From assembly GCA_021153985.1 (NCBI GenBank), contig JAJKJM010000081.1:1-43820 (forward strand): a stretch of 43,820 bases of DNA. The letters run 5' to 3'. A program made the translations under genes and the position numbers. Source of the DNA: Polaromonas sp. (lineage in GTDB: Bacteria; Pseudomonadota; Gammaproteobacteria; Burkholderiales; Burkholderiaceae_C). Positions 1-7,598 of this stretch are shown here, one piece after another (position 1 is the stretch's first letter; the number at the start of each line of letters is the position of its first letter). The notes beneath the pieces are model-generated. The model was not told the origin of the DNA, did not search any database, and saw only the letters and a program-made list of their open reading frames with translations.

Positions 1-151
1 CCGGTGCTGCGCGGGTGGCTGACAGCCTGCCCACCAACAGCAGCATGCCGACGATGCCGCCGCCTATGAAGGCGACGAGCGATAACACAACAGTCCAGCG
101 CGCTGCCAGCAGCAGGTTGCGGAAGATGTCCCAGACTGAGAATTCAATCAC
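1..151 (-). CDS. Amino-acid ABC transporter permease, N-terminal part (runs off window)
   Basis: Reading the minus strand from a GTG at 151-149 gives an open frame of 50 codons that leaves the window at base 1. The visible peptide starts MIEFSVWDIFRNLLLAARWT and continues into a hydrophobic, glycine-rich first membrane helix, as in HisQ/GlnP-type permeases. A purine-rich AAAGGAA lies about 6 nt before the GTG. It follows a second permease of the same family in the same direction, so the pair probably forms the heterodimeric membrane channel of one polar amino-acid importer. No ATG exists in frame near the start. The rest of the gene, and presumably the ATPase gene, lie outside the window. Confidence 0.8.
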   Translation of the reverse strand, partial: MIEFSVWDIFRNLLLAARWTVVLSLVAFIGGGIVGMLLLVGRLSATRAAP

Positions 152-185
152 GGCGATTCCTTTTAAACACTGGGCTCTTCACGCC

Positions 186-277
186 AGCAGGGGCCGCGGA
201 ACCGGCTTTGCCGGGCCGCAGGCGCAGCGCCCCCTCGGGGGGCAGAGAGCTACACGAAGTGAGCGAACGTGGGGGCA
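186..277 (+). repeat. Repeat family B, copy 1
   Basis: G+C-rich segment between two permease genes with the parts shared by all B copies: a palindromic ACCGGCTTTGCCGG arm, a CCCCTCGGGG-type hairpin, then CTACACGAAGTGAGCGAACGT followed by a G run. Other copies are at 967-1073, 12883-12980 and 17447-17540. Each lies directly after a gene end, which suggests a role in 3' mRNA ends; that role is inferred. Confidence 0.65.
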
Positions 278-280
278 TAG

Positions 281-943
281 TTATCTGCCGAACAGGAACT
301 TGGGTCCCATCCAGTTGAGTAACTTGCGCACTGCGATCGACAGCACCAGATAAATCAGCGTGGCAATGATGAAAGCCTCAAACGCGCGGAAGTTGCGGCC
401 CTGGATCAGGTTGGCGGCGTATGAGAGTTCCTGCGTCGAGATCTGCCCGCAGACGGCCGAACCCAGCATCACGATGATGATCTGGCTCACCATGGCGGGC
501 CACACCTTCTTGAGCGCCGGCGGCAGCACCACGCGGGTATAAATCTGCACGCGGTTGAGGGCCAGGCTTTCGGCCGCTTCAATCTGCCCGCGCGGCGTGG
601 CCTCGACGCCGGCGCGAATGATCTCAGTCGCGTAGGCCGAGAGGTTGATCACCATCGCCAGCACCGAAGCCGTTTCAGGCGAGAGCTTGAAGCCCGCCGC
701 CGGCAGTCCGAAGAAGATAAAGAAGAGCTGCACGATAAAAGGCGTGTTGCGGATCAGCTCCACATACGTGCCAGCCACCCAGCGCAGCCACGCCGGCCCG
801 CTGGCCCGCGCCCAGGCAAGGGCCATGCCCATGAACATGCCCAGCACCGACGAGATCGCCGTCAGGCCCAGCGTCCACACGACGCCAATCGCCAGCAACG
901 GCCATTGGCTGAGGACCGCCATGAAGTCAAGCTCTACACGCAT
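281..943 (-). CDS. Amino-acid ABC transporter permease (HisM/GlnP type)
   Basis: A 220-aa inner-membrane permease of the polar amino-acid uptake ABC family. The start ATG at 943 is preceded by CAGGAG with good spacing; the frame stays open further upstream but those residues do not look like the family. The typical ELIRNTP segment is at residues 62-68. The cytoplasmic EAA loop that docks the ATPase is at about 122-143 (EAAESLAL...LPPAL), with Ala in place of the usual Gly. About five hydrophobic helices are visible. It lies between the binding-protein gene upstream and a second permease downstream. Substrate specificity cannot be read from the sequence. Confidence 0.92.
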   Translation of the reverse strand: MRVELDFMAVLSQWPLLAIGVVWTLGLTAISSVLGMFMGMALAWARASGPAWLRWVAGTYVELIRNTPFIVQLFFIFFGLPAAGFKLSPETASVLAMVINLSAYATEIIRAGVEATPRGQIEAAESLALNRVQIYTRVVLPPALKKVWPAMVSQIIIVMLGSAVCGQISTQELSYAANLIQGRNFRAFEAFIIATLIYLVLSIAVRKLLNWMGPKFLFGR

Positions 944-966
944 CTGATTCAACTCCTGTTGAGGGG

Positions 967-1073
967 CGCCTGCAGGCCAGCGGCCGCAGTGGAACCGGCT
1001 TCGCCGGGCCACCAGCGGCGCCCCCTGCAAGGGGGGAGGCGGTTACGCAAAGCGAACCGCAACGGGGGTGTGC
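967..1073 (+). repeat. Repeat family B, copy 2
   Basis: Lies between the binding-protein and permease genes. It has the shared GGAACCGGCTTCGCCGG arm, a CCCCCTGCAAGGGGGG hairpin and a diverged form of the CGAAGTGAGC tail. Strong hairpins between genes of one operon could set differential mRNA stability, letting the binding protein outnumber the permease; this is inference. Confidence 0.6.
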
Positions 1074-1076
1074 AAT

Positions 1077-1868
1077 TTATTGGGGGAGATCGCCAGCAGG
1101 ACGGCCCAGCCACTTGACGGCCAGTTTGTCGAGGTCACCCGACTTTTTGCCCTCGGCGATGATTTCATTGACTTTCAGGCGCAGCTTGTCTTCGCCTTTG
1201 CCGACACCGATGAAGTTGGGCGAGTCTTTCAGCAGCAGCTTGTACTCGGTGTTGAGTTGCGGGTTCTTGGCCATCATGTTGCCTGCGACCGACGCACCGG
1301 TAGCGATCAGCTGCACCTGGCCGGCGGTGTACGCCGATACCGTGGTGTTGTTGTCTTCAAAGCGCTTGATGTCGACGCCGGCCGGTGCGACCTTGGTCAG
1401 CTCCTGGTCCTCAAGGGCGGCACGGGTCACGCTGATGGTTTTGCCGGACAGGTCGGCAAAAGACTTCACGCTCATGCTCTTGGGGCCGAACACGGCCTGG
1501 AAGAAAGGTGTGTAGGCGGCGGTGAAGTCGATGACTTTTTCGCGCTCCGGGGTTTTGCCCAGTGTGGAGATCACCAGGTCGGCCTTTTTGGTTTGCAGGT
1601 AGGCGATGCGGTTGGCGCTGGTCACAGGCACCAGCTCAACCTTGACGCCGAGTTTTTGCGCAATGTAGCCGGCCATTTCCACGTCCAGGCCTTGCGGTTT
1701 CAGATCGGTGCCGACCATGCCGTAGGGCGGGAAGTCGGTGGGGATGGCAATCTTGATTTCCTTCGCCTTCATGATGTCGTCCAGCGCGGTTTGCGCATGG
1801 ACGCCGGTGGCGCCCAGCACGGCGGCTGCGGCAAGGGCCAAAGAAAAAACGCGTTTGCTGGGGTTCAT
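1077..1868 (-). CDS. Amino-acid ABC transporter periplasmic binding protein
   Basis: A 263-aa solute-binding protein family 3 member. Residues 1-25 form a Sec signal peptide with cleavage after VHA. The mature part shows the family pattern: the IAIPTDFPPYG opening at about 40-50, then GLDVEMAGYIAQKLG, KADLVISTLGKTPEREKVIDFT and DLSGKTISV. It captures a polar amino acid or similar ligand in the periplasm and delivers it to the permease pair downstream. The ATG overlaps the stop of the preceding GntR gene (ATGA), so translation is probably coupled. A GGAG lies 7 nt before the start. The ligand is not predictable here. Confidence 0.93.
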   Translation of the reverse strand: MNPSKRVFSLALAAAAVLGATGVHAQTALDDIMKAKEIKIAIPTDFPPYGMVGTDLKPQGLDVEMAGYIAQKLGVKVELVPVTSANRIAYLQTKKADLVISTLGKTPEREKVIDFTAAYTPFFQAVFGPKSMSVKSFADLSGKTISVTRAALEDQELTKVAPAGVDIKRFEDNNTTVSAYTAGQVQLIATGASVAGNMMAKNPQLNTEYKLLLKDSPNFIGVGKGEDKLRLKVNEIIAEGKKSGDLDKLAVKWLGRPAGDLPQ

Positions 1869-2629
1869 AGCAGGGCTCCAAGGTAGGTTGAGGAATCTTC
1901 AGGTGGTTTGGCCGAGGCACGGCCGGCTTTGCGAACGCGGGGGGGTGAATCTGTGGATGCGGCGAGCGGGCTCAATGCGCTGCGCAAATGCGATAGCGGA
2001 TCGCCTGCGCTGGTCTGCAACTTGAGCGCCGCCTGCACGCTGCCGATATGGGCCTGCATGAGTTTTTCGGCCTTGGCCAGGTCGCCTTTTTCAAGCGCCT
2101 GCACAATCTGCACGTGCTCTTCGCACGACTGCGCTGCATCGTGCGACGACTGGTAGAGCATGGCGATGAGGGTGGTGCGTGCGGTGAAGTCGCGCAGCGT
2201 GTCGGCCAGCAGGCTGTTGCCCAGGCATTCAGCCAGGCACACATGAAAGTCGCCCAGCAAGAAGCTGCGCAGGCCCACGTCATCGCCCTTGACGGCGGCT
2301 TTCTCGCGGGTGAGGTGGCTTTTGAGTTGCTTGATGGCGGCCTTGCTGACGTCGCCGGTGCAGCGGATCAGGCCCATCTCGATCACGCGGCGTGCCTCAA
2401 AGGCCTCGCGCGCTTCTTCTTGCGAAGGCTCGATCACATACCAGCCGCGCCGGCTGCTCACGGTGACAATGCCGCGCACCGCCAGCCGGGTCAGGGCTTC
2501 ACGCACGATGGTGCGGCTGCAGTCAAACAGCATGGCCAGCTGCTGCTCACCCAGGCGCGCGCCCGGTGCAAGCTTTTGCGCCATCACGGCTTCAATGATG
2601 CGGTTGGAGATGTCTGCTGCGGTGGCCAT
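1865..2629 (-). CDS. GntR family regulator, FCD subfamily
   Basis: A 254-aa DNA-binding regulator. Residues 5-68 form the winged helix-turn-helix (GARLGEQQLAMLFDCSRTIV, then REALTRLAVRGIV and the wing RRGWYV). An FCD ligand-binding domain follows, with candidate metal/ligand residues D127, H129, H172 and H194. The C-terminal 40 residues are low complexity and end exactly over the start of the binding-protein gene. The overlap implies that the regulator is the first gene of the transporter operon and controls its own expression. A near-palindrome TGGTATACAA 52 nt upstream is a plausible operator. The effector is probably the transported compound or a catabolite of it (inference). Confidence 0.9.
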   Translation of the reverse strand: MATAADISNRIIEAVMAQKLAPGARLGEQQLAMLFDCSRTIVREALTRLAVRGIVTVSSRRGWYVIEPSQEEAREAFEARRVIEMGLIRCTGDVSKAAIKQLKSHLTREKAAVKGDDVGLRSFLLGDFHVCLAECLGNSLLADTLRDFTARTTLIAMLYQSSHDAAQSCEEHVQIVQALEKGDLAKAEKLMQAHIGSVQAALKLQTSAGDPLSHLRSALSPLAASTDSPPRVRKAGRASAKPPEDSSTYLGALL

Positions 2630-2680
2630 GCACCCTGTAGTGCATAAGCCGTGCCAGCCTTGATGGCTGGTTTAACCAAC

Positions 2681-2690
2681 TGGTATACAA
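2681..2690 (-). promoter_or_regulatory. Candidate operator of the GntR/FCD regulator
   Basis: TGGTATACAA is a 10-bp dyad with one mismatch (its complement reads TTGTATACCA) and resembles the GTATAC-centred sites bound by several FCD-type GntR proteins. It lies about 50 nt upstream of the regulator start, where autoregulation would place it. A small hairpin (CCAGCC/GGCTGG) lies beside it at 2664-2680. There is no experimental support in the sequence itself. Confidence 0.45.
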
Positions 2691-2773
2691 GCTTTGCGCA
2701 CCTGTCTGGCGTGCTTGTGCACCGGACTGCGGCTTTTTGGCGGCGTGCGCACCAGGACGGGGAGCGGGGATTG

Positions 2774-2913
2774 TTTATCCGCAGATTACGCAGATTTACA
2801 CAGATGAAAGACAAATCCAGATGAAGTCTTATGGCCCAGAGGATAAGGATGAAGCCGTGACTACAAATTGCCTTCTCTTCAATCTGCGGAAATCTGCGTA
2901 ATCTGCGGATAAA
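2774..2913. repeat. Repeat family D, unit 1 (MITE-like, 24-bp terminal inverted repeats)
   Basis: A 140-bp element bounded by perfect 24-bp inverted repeats; the left end begins TTTATCCGCAGATTACGCAG. The interior includes CACAGATGAAAGACAAA and TTGCCTTCTCTTCAATCTG. A second copy lies 180 bp away in the same orientation. No transposase is encoded, so it would need a helper in trans. An open minus-strand frame crosses both copies, but it only reads the repeat and is not a gene. Confidence 0.8.
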
Positions 2914-2953
2914 AATTCTTCCGGGTTTTTCGGCGATTAAGGGAGCGGGGACA

Positions 2954-3096
2954 TTTATCCGCAGATTACGCAGATTTACACAGATGAAAGACAAAAATCC
3001 TGATGAAGTCTTAGCTGGCCCAGGGATGAGGATGAGGTGTTGAGTACAAATTGCCTTCTCTTCAATCTGTGCAAATCTGCGTAATCTGCGGATAAA
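2954..3096. repeat. Repeat family D, unit 2 (MITE-like)
   Basis: A 143-bp second copy with the same 24-bp terminal inverted repeats and a diverged interior (for example CAATCTGTGCAAATC in place of CAATCTGCGGAAATC). Both units are preceded by a GGGAGCGGGGA motif, so the duplication unit is about 180 bp and includes flank. Together the two units fill most of the 2630-3131 gap between the GntR and Bug genes. Confidence 0.8.
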
Positions 3097-3131
3097 AATT
3101 CTTCTGTGGATAAAAAAAATCTTCCGCGCGC

Positions 3132-4130
3132 TCAGTCCAGTTTGGCGCCCGAGGCTTTCACCGCAGCAGCCCAACGGGGCATTTCAGCGGATAAAAACTG
3201 CGCAAACTCGTCGCTGCCCATAAAAGCCGGGTCGGCGCCCTGCGTCACCATGCGGTTGCGGATGTCCGGGCTGGCCATGACTTGCTTGAAGGCGTCGCTG
3301 AGTTTGGCAGTCACGTCCTTGGGCAAGCCCGCGGGCGCGAGGAAGCCGTAAAAGCCCACCACCTCAAAACCCTTGATGCCCGACTCGATAACGGTCGGGA
3401 TGTCTGGCAGCGCCGGGTTGCGTTCTTTGCTGGTGACGGCGAGGGCACGCACCTTGCCCTGCTTGTGGTAGTTGGCGGCCTGCGGAATCGACTCGCCCAT
3501 GAACTGCACCTGGCCGGCCATCAGGTCGGTGAAGGCGGGCGCGCTGCCGCGGTAAGGGATGTGCACCATGAAAAGCCCGGCGGCATTTTTGAACATCTCG
3601 GGAACGAGGTGGCTGATACCGCCATTGCCGGCCGAGCCGTAGTTCACCTGACCGGGCCTGGCCTTGGTATAGGCGATGAATTCCTGAAGATTGTTTACTG
3701 GCAGTTTGGGATTGACCAGCAGCGCCAGCGGCTGCATGGCGGTGCGGGCAATCGGCGTAAAGTCTTTCAGGGTGTTGTAGGGCAGCTTGCTGTAGAGCGC
3801 GGGGTTGATCACCATCACGCCGGTGTTGGCCAGCATGAGCGTATAGCCGTCGGGCGCGGCCTTCATGACGTCTTGCGCGCCCACAGTGCCGCCGGCGCCG
3901 GACTTGTAGTCGATCACGATGGGCTGGCCCAGCACGGCCTGCAGGCGCTCGGTCAGCAGGCGGGCGTGCTGGTCCAGCGGGCCGCCGGCCGGGAAGCCGA
4001 TCACCACGCGGATGGGCTTTTCGGGAAAGGCTGCCAGCGCTGCGGAAGAGGCAAGCGCCGCCCAGGCCAGTGCGCAAGCCGACATCAGTGTTTTACGGCG
4101 TAAGGAAAAAGAGATAAGAGAAGGGGTCAT
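3132..4130 (-). CDS. Bug/TctC family tripartite tricarboxylate-type receptor 1
   Basis: A 332-aa periplasmic receptor. The N-terminus has a positively charged stretch and hydrophobic core, with cleavage near ALA before FPEKPIRVVIGF. Family landmarks are the FPAGGPLDQHAR loop, KSGAGGTVGAQDVMKAAPDG, the YGSAGNGGISHL segment and VPHIPYRG-like VHIPYRGSAPA. GGAG lies just before the ATG. No tctA/tctB membrane genes are nearby, as is usual for the expanded Bug families of Burkholderiales. It is divergent from an acyl-CoA synthetase, so a carboxylate ligand that is then activated by that enzyme is plausible but unproven. Confidence 0.93.
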   Translation of the reverse strand: MTPSLISFSLRRKTLMSACALAWAALASSAALAAFPEKPIRVVIGFPAGGPLDQHARLLTERLQAVLGQPIVIDYKSGAGGTVGAQDVMKAAPDGYTLMLANTGVMVINPALYSKLPYNTLKDFTPIARTAMQPLALLVNPKLPVNNLQEFIAYTKARPGQVNYGSAGNGGISHLVPEMFKNAAGLFMVHIPYRGSAPAFTDLMAGQVQFMGESIPQAANYHKQGKVRALAVTSKERNPALPDIPTVIESGIKGFEVVGFYGFLAPAGLPKDVTAKLSDAFKQVMASPDIRNRMVTQGADPAFMGSDEFAQFLSAEMPRWAAAVKASGAKLD

Positions 4131-4352
4131 GGTGTCTCCTGGATGTTTGCTGTTTTTGTTTCGGCGTGTAAATGCTGAAGCCGGACGGCGTCCGCGACGA
4201 AGAGCGAAAGCACGTGCTCCACGCGGGCGCCATGCGGCTGCAACTTCATCATAGTGAGCACCGGTCGCCCAAGTGACAGTGTTTTATCAGGAGCTTCCCG
4301 GATGTGAGGTGTGTGATCTCAGGGTAGGCTGTACCGCTTCCTGGAGTTTTTC
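4131..4352. promoter_or_regulatory. Divergent intergenic region between Bug receptor and acyl-CoA synthetase
   Basis: A 222-bp spacer that must hold promoters for both directions. I see no convincing -35/-10 pair or clear operator dyad. The two ribosome sites are clear: GGAG before the receptor ATG, and CTGGAG before the synthetase TTG. Listed to show that no gene is hidden here. Confidence 0.5.
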
Positions 4353-6092
4353 TTGTCCTCTCTTTCCTCTTCCACCCCAACCCCGCACAACCTGCACCAC
4401 CAGGTCTGGCCCAAGCGCCTGCCGCACAGCATCACGCCGCCGGCTACTTCGCTGTGGCACAACCTGGCGGTCAGCGCCCTGCGCTTTCCGGACAAGCCCG
4501 CGCTGGTCTTCTTCAACCGCGTGCTGAGCTATGCCGAAGTGATGCGGCAAGCCGAGCGACTGGCGGCCATGCTGCACCGCATGGGTGTGCGCAAGGGCGA
4601 CCGCGTGGTGCTCAACATGCAGAACTGCCCGCAGTGGGTGATTGCGCACTTTGCCATTTTGCGGGCCAATGCCGTGGTCGTGCCGGTCAACCCGATGAAC
4701 CGGGCCGAAGAGCTCAAGCACTACATCACCGACCCCGACGCCAAGGTGGCCATCACCACCGCCGACCTGGCGCCTGAGCTGGCCAGGGCCAATGCGCAGC
4801 TGGCGCCCGACGAGCGGCTGGCGCACCTGGTGGTCACGCACTACAGCGATGCTTTTGATATGCCGCCCCAGGGCAGCAACGATGCGGCGATGCCTGAAGC
4901 CTGGCGCGACTGGCTGGGTACACGCCACGCGCTTCCCTCGCTTGAAGGCGGCACGGTCGTGAGTTGGTTTGATGCGATGACGGCCGGAGAAACCGCCGAG
5001 TTGCCCCCGCACACAGCCACGCCACAAGACCTGGCCGTGCTGCCCTATACCAGCGGCACCACCGGCCTGCCCAAGGGCTGCATGCACCCGCACGCCAGCA
5101 TCATGCACAACGCGGTGGCCAGTTGTTTGTGGGGCGGCAGTACGTTTGAGAATGTGACGCTGTCGGTGGTGCCGATGTTTCACATCACCGGCATGGTCTC
5201 GGTGATGCATGCGTCGATTTACGGCAGCGCGACGCTGGTCATCATGCCGCGCTGGGACCGCGAGCTGGCCGGCAAGCTGATCTCGCGCTGGGGCGTCACG
5301 CACTGGACGAATATCCCGACCATGGTGATCGACCTGCTGGCCAGCCCTAACTTTGCTTCGTTTGATCTGAGCAGCCTGGTCTACATCGGCGGCGGCGGCG
5401 CGGCCATGCCGCAGGCGGTGGCCCAGCGCCTGTGGGAACAATACGGCCTGCGCTTTGCCGAAGGCTATGGCCTGACGGAAACCGCCGCACCATCACACAG
5501 CAACCCCTATGACGCCACCAAGCAGCAATGCCTGGGCGTGCCCTTCATGAGTTGCGACGCGCGCATCATCGACCCGATCACGCTCAAGGAAATGCCGCAG
5601 GGCGAGCAGGGCGAAATCATCATGAGCGGGCCGCAGGTGTTTCAGGGCTACTGGAAGCGGCCCGACGCCACGGCCGACGCCTTTATCGAAATCGACGGCA
5701 AGCGTTTCTTCCGCTCGGGCGACCTGGGGCGCATGGACGAGCAGGGTTACTTCTTCATCACCGACCGGCTCAAACGCATGATCAATGCCTCAGGCTTCAA
5801 GGTGTGGCCGGCCGAGGTCGAGGCGCTGATGTTCAAGCACCCAGCCATCCAGGAGGCCTGCATCATCAGTACCAAAGACGCCTACCGCGGCGAGACCGTC
5901 AAGGCCGTGGTGGTGCTGCGCGCCGCAGCCAAAGGCCAGACGACGGAAGAAGACATCATCAACTGGTGCAAGGACAACATGGCGGCCTACAAGTACCCGC
6001 GTGTCGTGCAGTTTGTCGATGCCTTGCCCAAAAGCGGATCCGGCAAGGTCATGTGGCGAGCGCTACAGGAGGCGGAGCAGGGCAAGGCATGA
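4353..6092 (+). CDS. Acyl-CoA synthetase (AMP-forming), ANL superfamily
   Basis: A 579-aa enzyme of the type that activates a carboxylic acid with ATP and then CoA. The phosphate-binding loop YTSGTTGLPKG is at 232-242, GYGLTET at 371-377, the hinge and C-terminal subdomain entry ITDRLKRMINASGFKVWP near 470-490, and the catalytic lysine is K565 in SGSGKVMWR. It starts at TTG with CTGGAG about 7 nt before it; no ATG is in frame for a full-length N-terminus. It is followed 60 nt later by an enolase-superfamily gene on the same strand. It resembles medium/long-chain fatty acyl ligases, but the substrate is not readable. Confidence 0.92.
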   Translation: MSSLSSSTPTPHNLHHQVWPKRLPHSITPPATSLWHNLAVSALRFPDKPALVFFNRVLSYAEVMRQAERLAAMLHRMGVRKGDRVVLNMQNCPQWVIAHFAILRANAVVVPVNPMNRAEELKHYITDPDAKVAITTADLAPELARANAQLAPDERLAHLVVTHYSDAFDMPPQGSNDAAMPEAWRDWLGTRHALPSLEGGTVVSWFDAMTAGETAELPPHTATPQDLAVLPYTSGTTGLPKGCMHPHASIMHNAVASCLWGGSTFENVTLSVVPMFHITGMVSVMHASIYGSATLVIMPRWDRELAGKLISRWGVTHWTNIPTMVIDLLASPNFASFDLSSLVYIGGGGAAMPQAVAQRLWEQYGLRFAEGYGLTETAAPSHSNPYDATKQQCLGVPFMSCDARIIDPITLKEMPQGEQGEIIMSGPQVFQGYWKRPDATADAFIEIDGKRFFRSGDLGRMDEQGYFFITDRLKRMINASGFKVWPAEVEALMFKHPAIQEACIISTKDAYRGETVKAVVVLRAAAKGQTTEEDIINWCKDNMAAYKYPRVVQFVDALPKSGSGKVMWRALQEAEQGKA

Positions 6093-6152
6093 AGTGAAGG
6101 CTTCTGGCAGGATGGAGGTTCTGAAAATTCTAAAAATCATTCGGAGACTCCT

Positions 6153-7265
6153 TTGAAAATCACCTCGGTCAAACCTTTCATCCTGCATGTGCCCGTCACG
6201 GGCTCGCAGATTGCCGACAGCACGCACACCATCTCGCACTGGGGCGTGGTGGGCGCGCAAATTGATACCGACACCGGCCTCAGCGGCTACGGTTTTACCG
6301 GCACGCATGCGCACCTGCCCAGCGACCAGCTGATCACGCGCTGCATTGAAACCTGCCATGCGCCGCTGCTGATCGGTGAGGATGCGCTGGACATCAACCG
6401 GCTGTGGCTCAAGCTGGCGCGTAACCCCGCGCTGCAGTGGGTGGGCCGCGCCGGCATCACCACGCTGTCGCACGCAGCCATCGACATTGCGCTGTGGGAC
6501 CTGAAAGCCAAGGCAGCGGGCGTGCCGCTGTGGAAACTGCTGGGCGGCCAGGTGCGCGAAAAAGTACGGGCCTACAACACCGACATCGGCTGGCTCAGCA
6601 TTGGCGATGAGCAACTGGTGGCCGGAGCCAAACGCGCGGTCGATGAAGGCTTCACAGGCATCAAGGTGAAGATCGGCTCCAGTGTTGATCGCGACCTGAA
6701 GCGCCTGGAGGCCGTGCGCCGCGCCATCGGCCCGGCCATCACCATGGCGACTGACGGCAACGGCAAATGGGACCTGCCCACCTGCCAGCGTTTCTGCCGT
6801 GCCGCCGAGGCGTTTGACTTGCACTGGATTGAAGAGCCGCTCTGGTACGACGATGTGAAAGGCCACGCGCAGCTGGCGCGCAGCACCAGCATCCCGGTCG
6901 CGCTGGGCGAGCAGCTCTACACCCACGATGCGTTCGCCGAGTTCTTTCACCAGGAAGCCATTCACTGGGTGCAGCCCGACGTGACGCGCATGGGCGGCAT
7001 CACCGAAGTGCTGCGGGTGTGCGACACAGCGCATTCCTTTCGCTTGCCGGTGGCGCCGCATGCAGGCGACATGAGCCAGGTGCATGTGCACCTGAACCAT
7101 GCGCACCCGGCCTGCGCGGTGCTTGAATACATCCCCTGGATCAAGGACTGCTTTCTGGAGCCGGCGCACGTGGTGGACGGCTGCTTCAGCCTGCCGCAGC
7201 AGCCGGGCGCCAGCACCACGCCGACCGAAGCTGCGTGGGCGAAGTTTCGCAAGGCGACGTCCTGA
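6153..7265 (+). CDS. Mandelate racemase/muconate lactonizing enzyme family protein
   Basis: A 370-aa enolase-superfamily enzyme, probably a sugar-acid or hydroxy-acid dehydratase or racemase. The KxK catalytic motif (K171, K173 in IKVKIG) is followed by metal ligands D201 (TDGNG), E227 (IEEP) and E253 (GEQ), and by H303 in APHAGD, the base on the opposite face. The MR signature [20 protein letters not shown] is near 110-129. It starts at TTG, with CGGAG 6-7 nt before it. It is probably co-transcribed with the acyl-CoA synthetase. The lysine and histidine pair fits acid-sugar dehydratases or racemases better than muconate cycloisomerase, but the substrate is open. Confidence 0.9.
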   Translation: MKITSVKPFILHVPVTGSQIADSTHTISHWGVVGAQIDTDTGLSGYGFTGTHAHLPSDQLITRCIETCHAPLLIGEDALDINRLWLKLARNPALQWVGRAGITTLSHAAIDIALWDLKAKAAGVPLWKLLGGQVREKVRAYNTDIGWLSIGDEQLVAGAKRAVDEGFTGIKVKIGSSVDRDLKRLEAVRRAIGPAITMATDGNGKWDLPTCQRFCRAAEAFDLHWIEEPLWYDDVKGHAQLARSTSIPVALGEQLYTHDAFAEFFHQEAIHWVQPDVTRMGGITEVLRVCDTAHSFRLPVAPHAGDMSQVHVHLNHAHPACAVLEYIPWIKDCFLEPAHVVDGCFSLPQQPGASTTPTEAAWAKFRKATS

Positions 7266-7294
7266 GGCCTGAAAGGCGTTCAGTGATATTTAGT

Positions 7295-7352
7295 AAAATC
7301 GGCCTCTAGCCCATATTGCATATAGACATGTAGCTATCAAAAGAATAGCAAT
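7295..7352 (+). repeat. Repeat family A, copy 1
   Basis: Intergenic repeat of about 58 bp with the family landmarks in order: AAAATCGGCCTCTAGCCCAT, a variable centre, then GTAGCTATCAAAAGAATAGC, which forms a small hairpin. Five other copies occur in this window. Confidence 0.75.
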
Positions 7353-7389
7353 ATGTTCACGGACTCAGGCTGCTGCGACCGCTGCAGGC

Positions 7390-7432
7390 CCCCATCCCAA
7401 CCTTCCCCCAGCGGGGGAAGGGGCAAGAAGGA
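7390..7432 (-). repeat. Repeat family C, solitary arm
   Basis: CCCATCCCAACCTTCCCCCAG and the following GCGGGGGAAGGGGCAAG match, in reverse complement, the left arm of the two family C units at 32781-33045. Here the arm stands alone between two family A copies, inside the 333-bp gap before the channel gene. It can form a strong CCCCC/GGGGG hairpin. Confidence 0.6.
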
Positions 7433-7454
7433 CACCGGGCGAGTTTTAGGCATC

Positions 7455-7512
7455 AAATCGGCCTCCAGCCCAATCACCACCTTGGCCTACAGCTACAGTA
7501 TTGATAGCAATT
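7455..7512 (+). repeat. Repeat family A, copy 2
   Basis: Second A copy in the same gap: AAATCGGCCTCCAGCCCAAT, a variable centre, then ACAGCTACAGTATTGATAGC. It is closest to the inverted copy at 35048-35107. The 7266-7598 gap holds two A copies and one C arm and no gene. Confidence 0.7.
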
Positions 7513-7598
7513 CATTGAGGTGACGCTGCGGGCGCGTCAAGTCGGTTATCGTGCGGGACTGCCCTTACCCGCGCTTTCCAGCCGCACGTTTAAAACCC

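Noticed and set aside
2584-3174. Minus-strand open frame of 196 codons crossing both family D repeats
   Set aside because: Its sequence is only the translated repeat, given twice (IRRLRRF...SFICVNLRNLRIN). It has no ribosome site and overlaps the GntR start.
4287-5441. Long minus-strand open frame opposite the acyl-CoA synthetase
   Set aside because: It is an antisense shadow in high-G+C coding DNA, rich in His/Arg/Gln, with no family pattern; the plus-strand gene has all ANL motifs.
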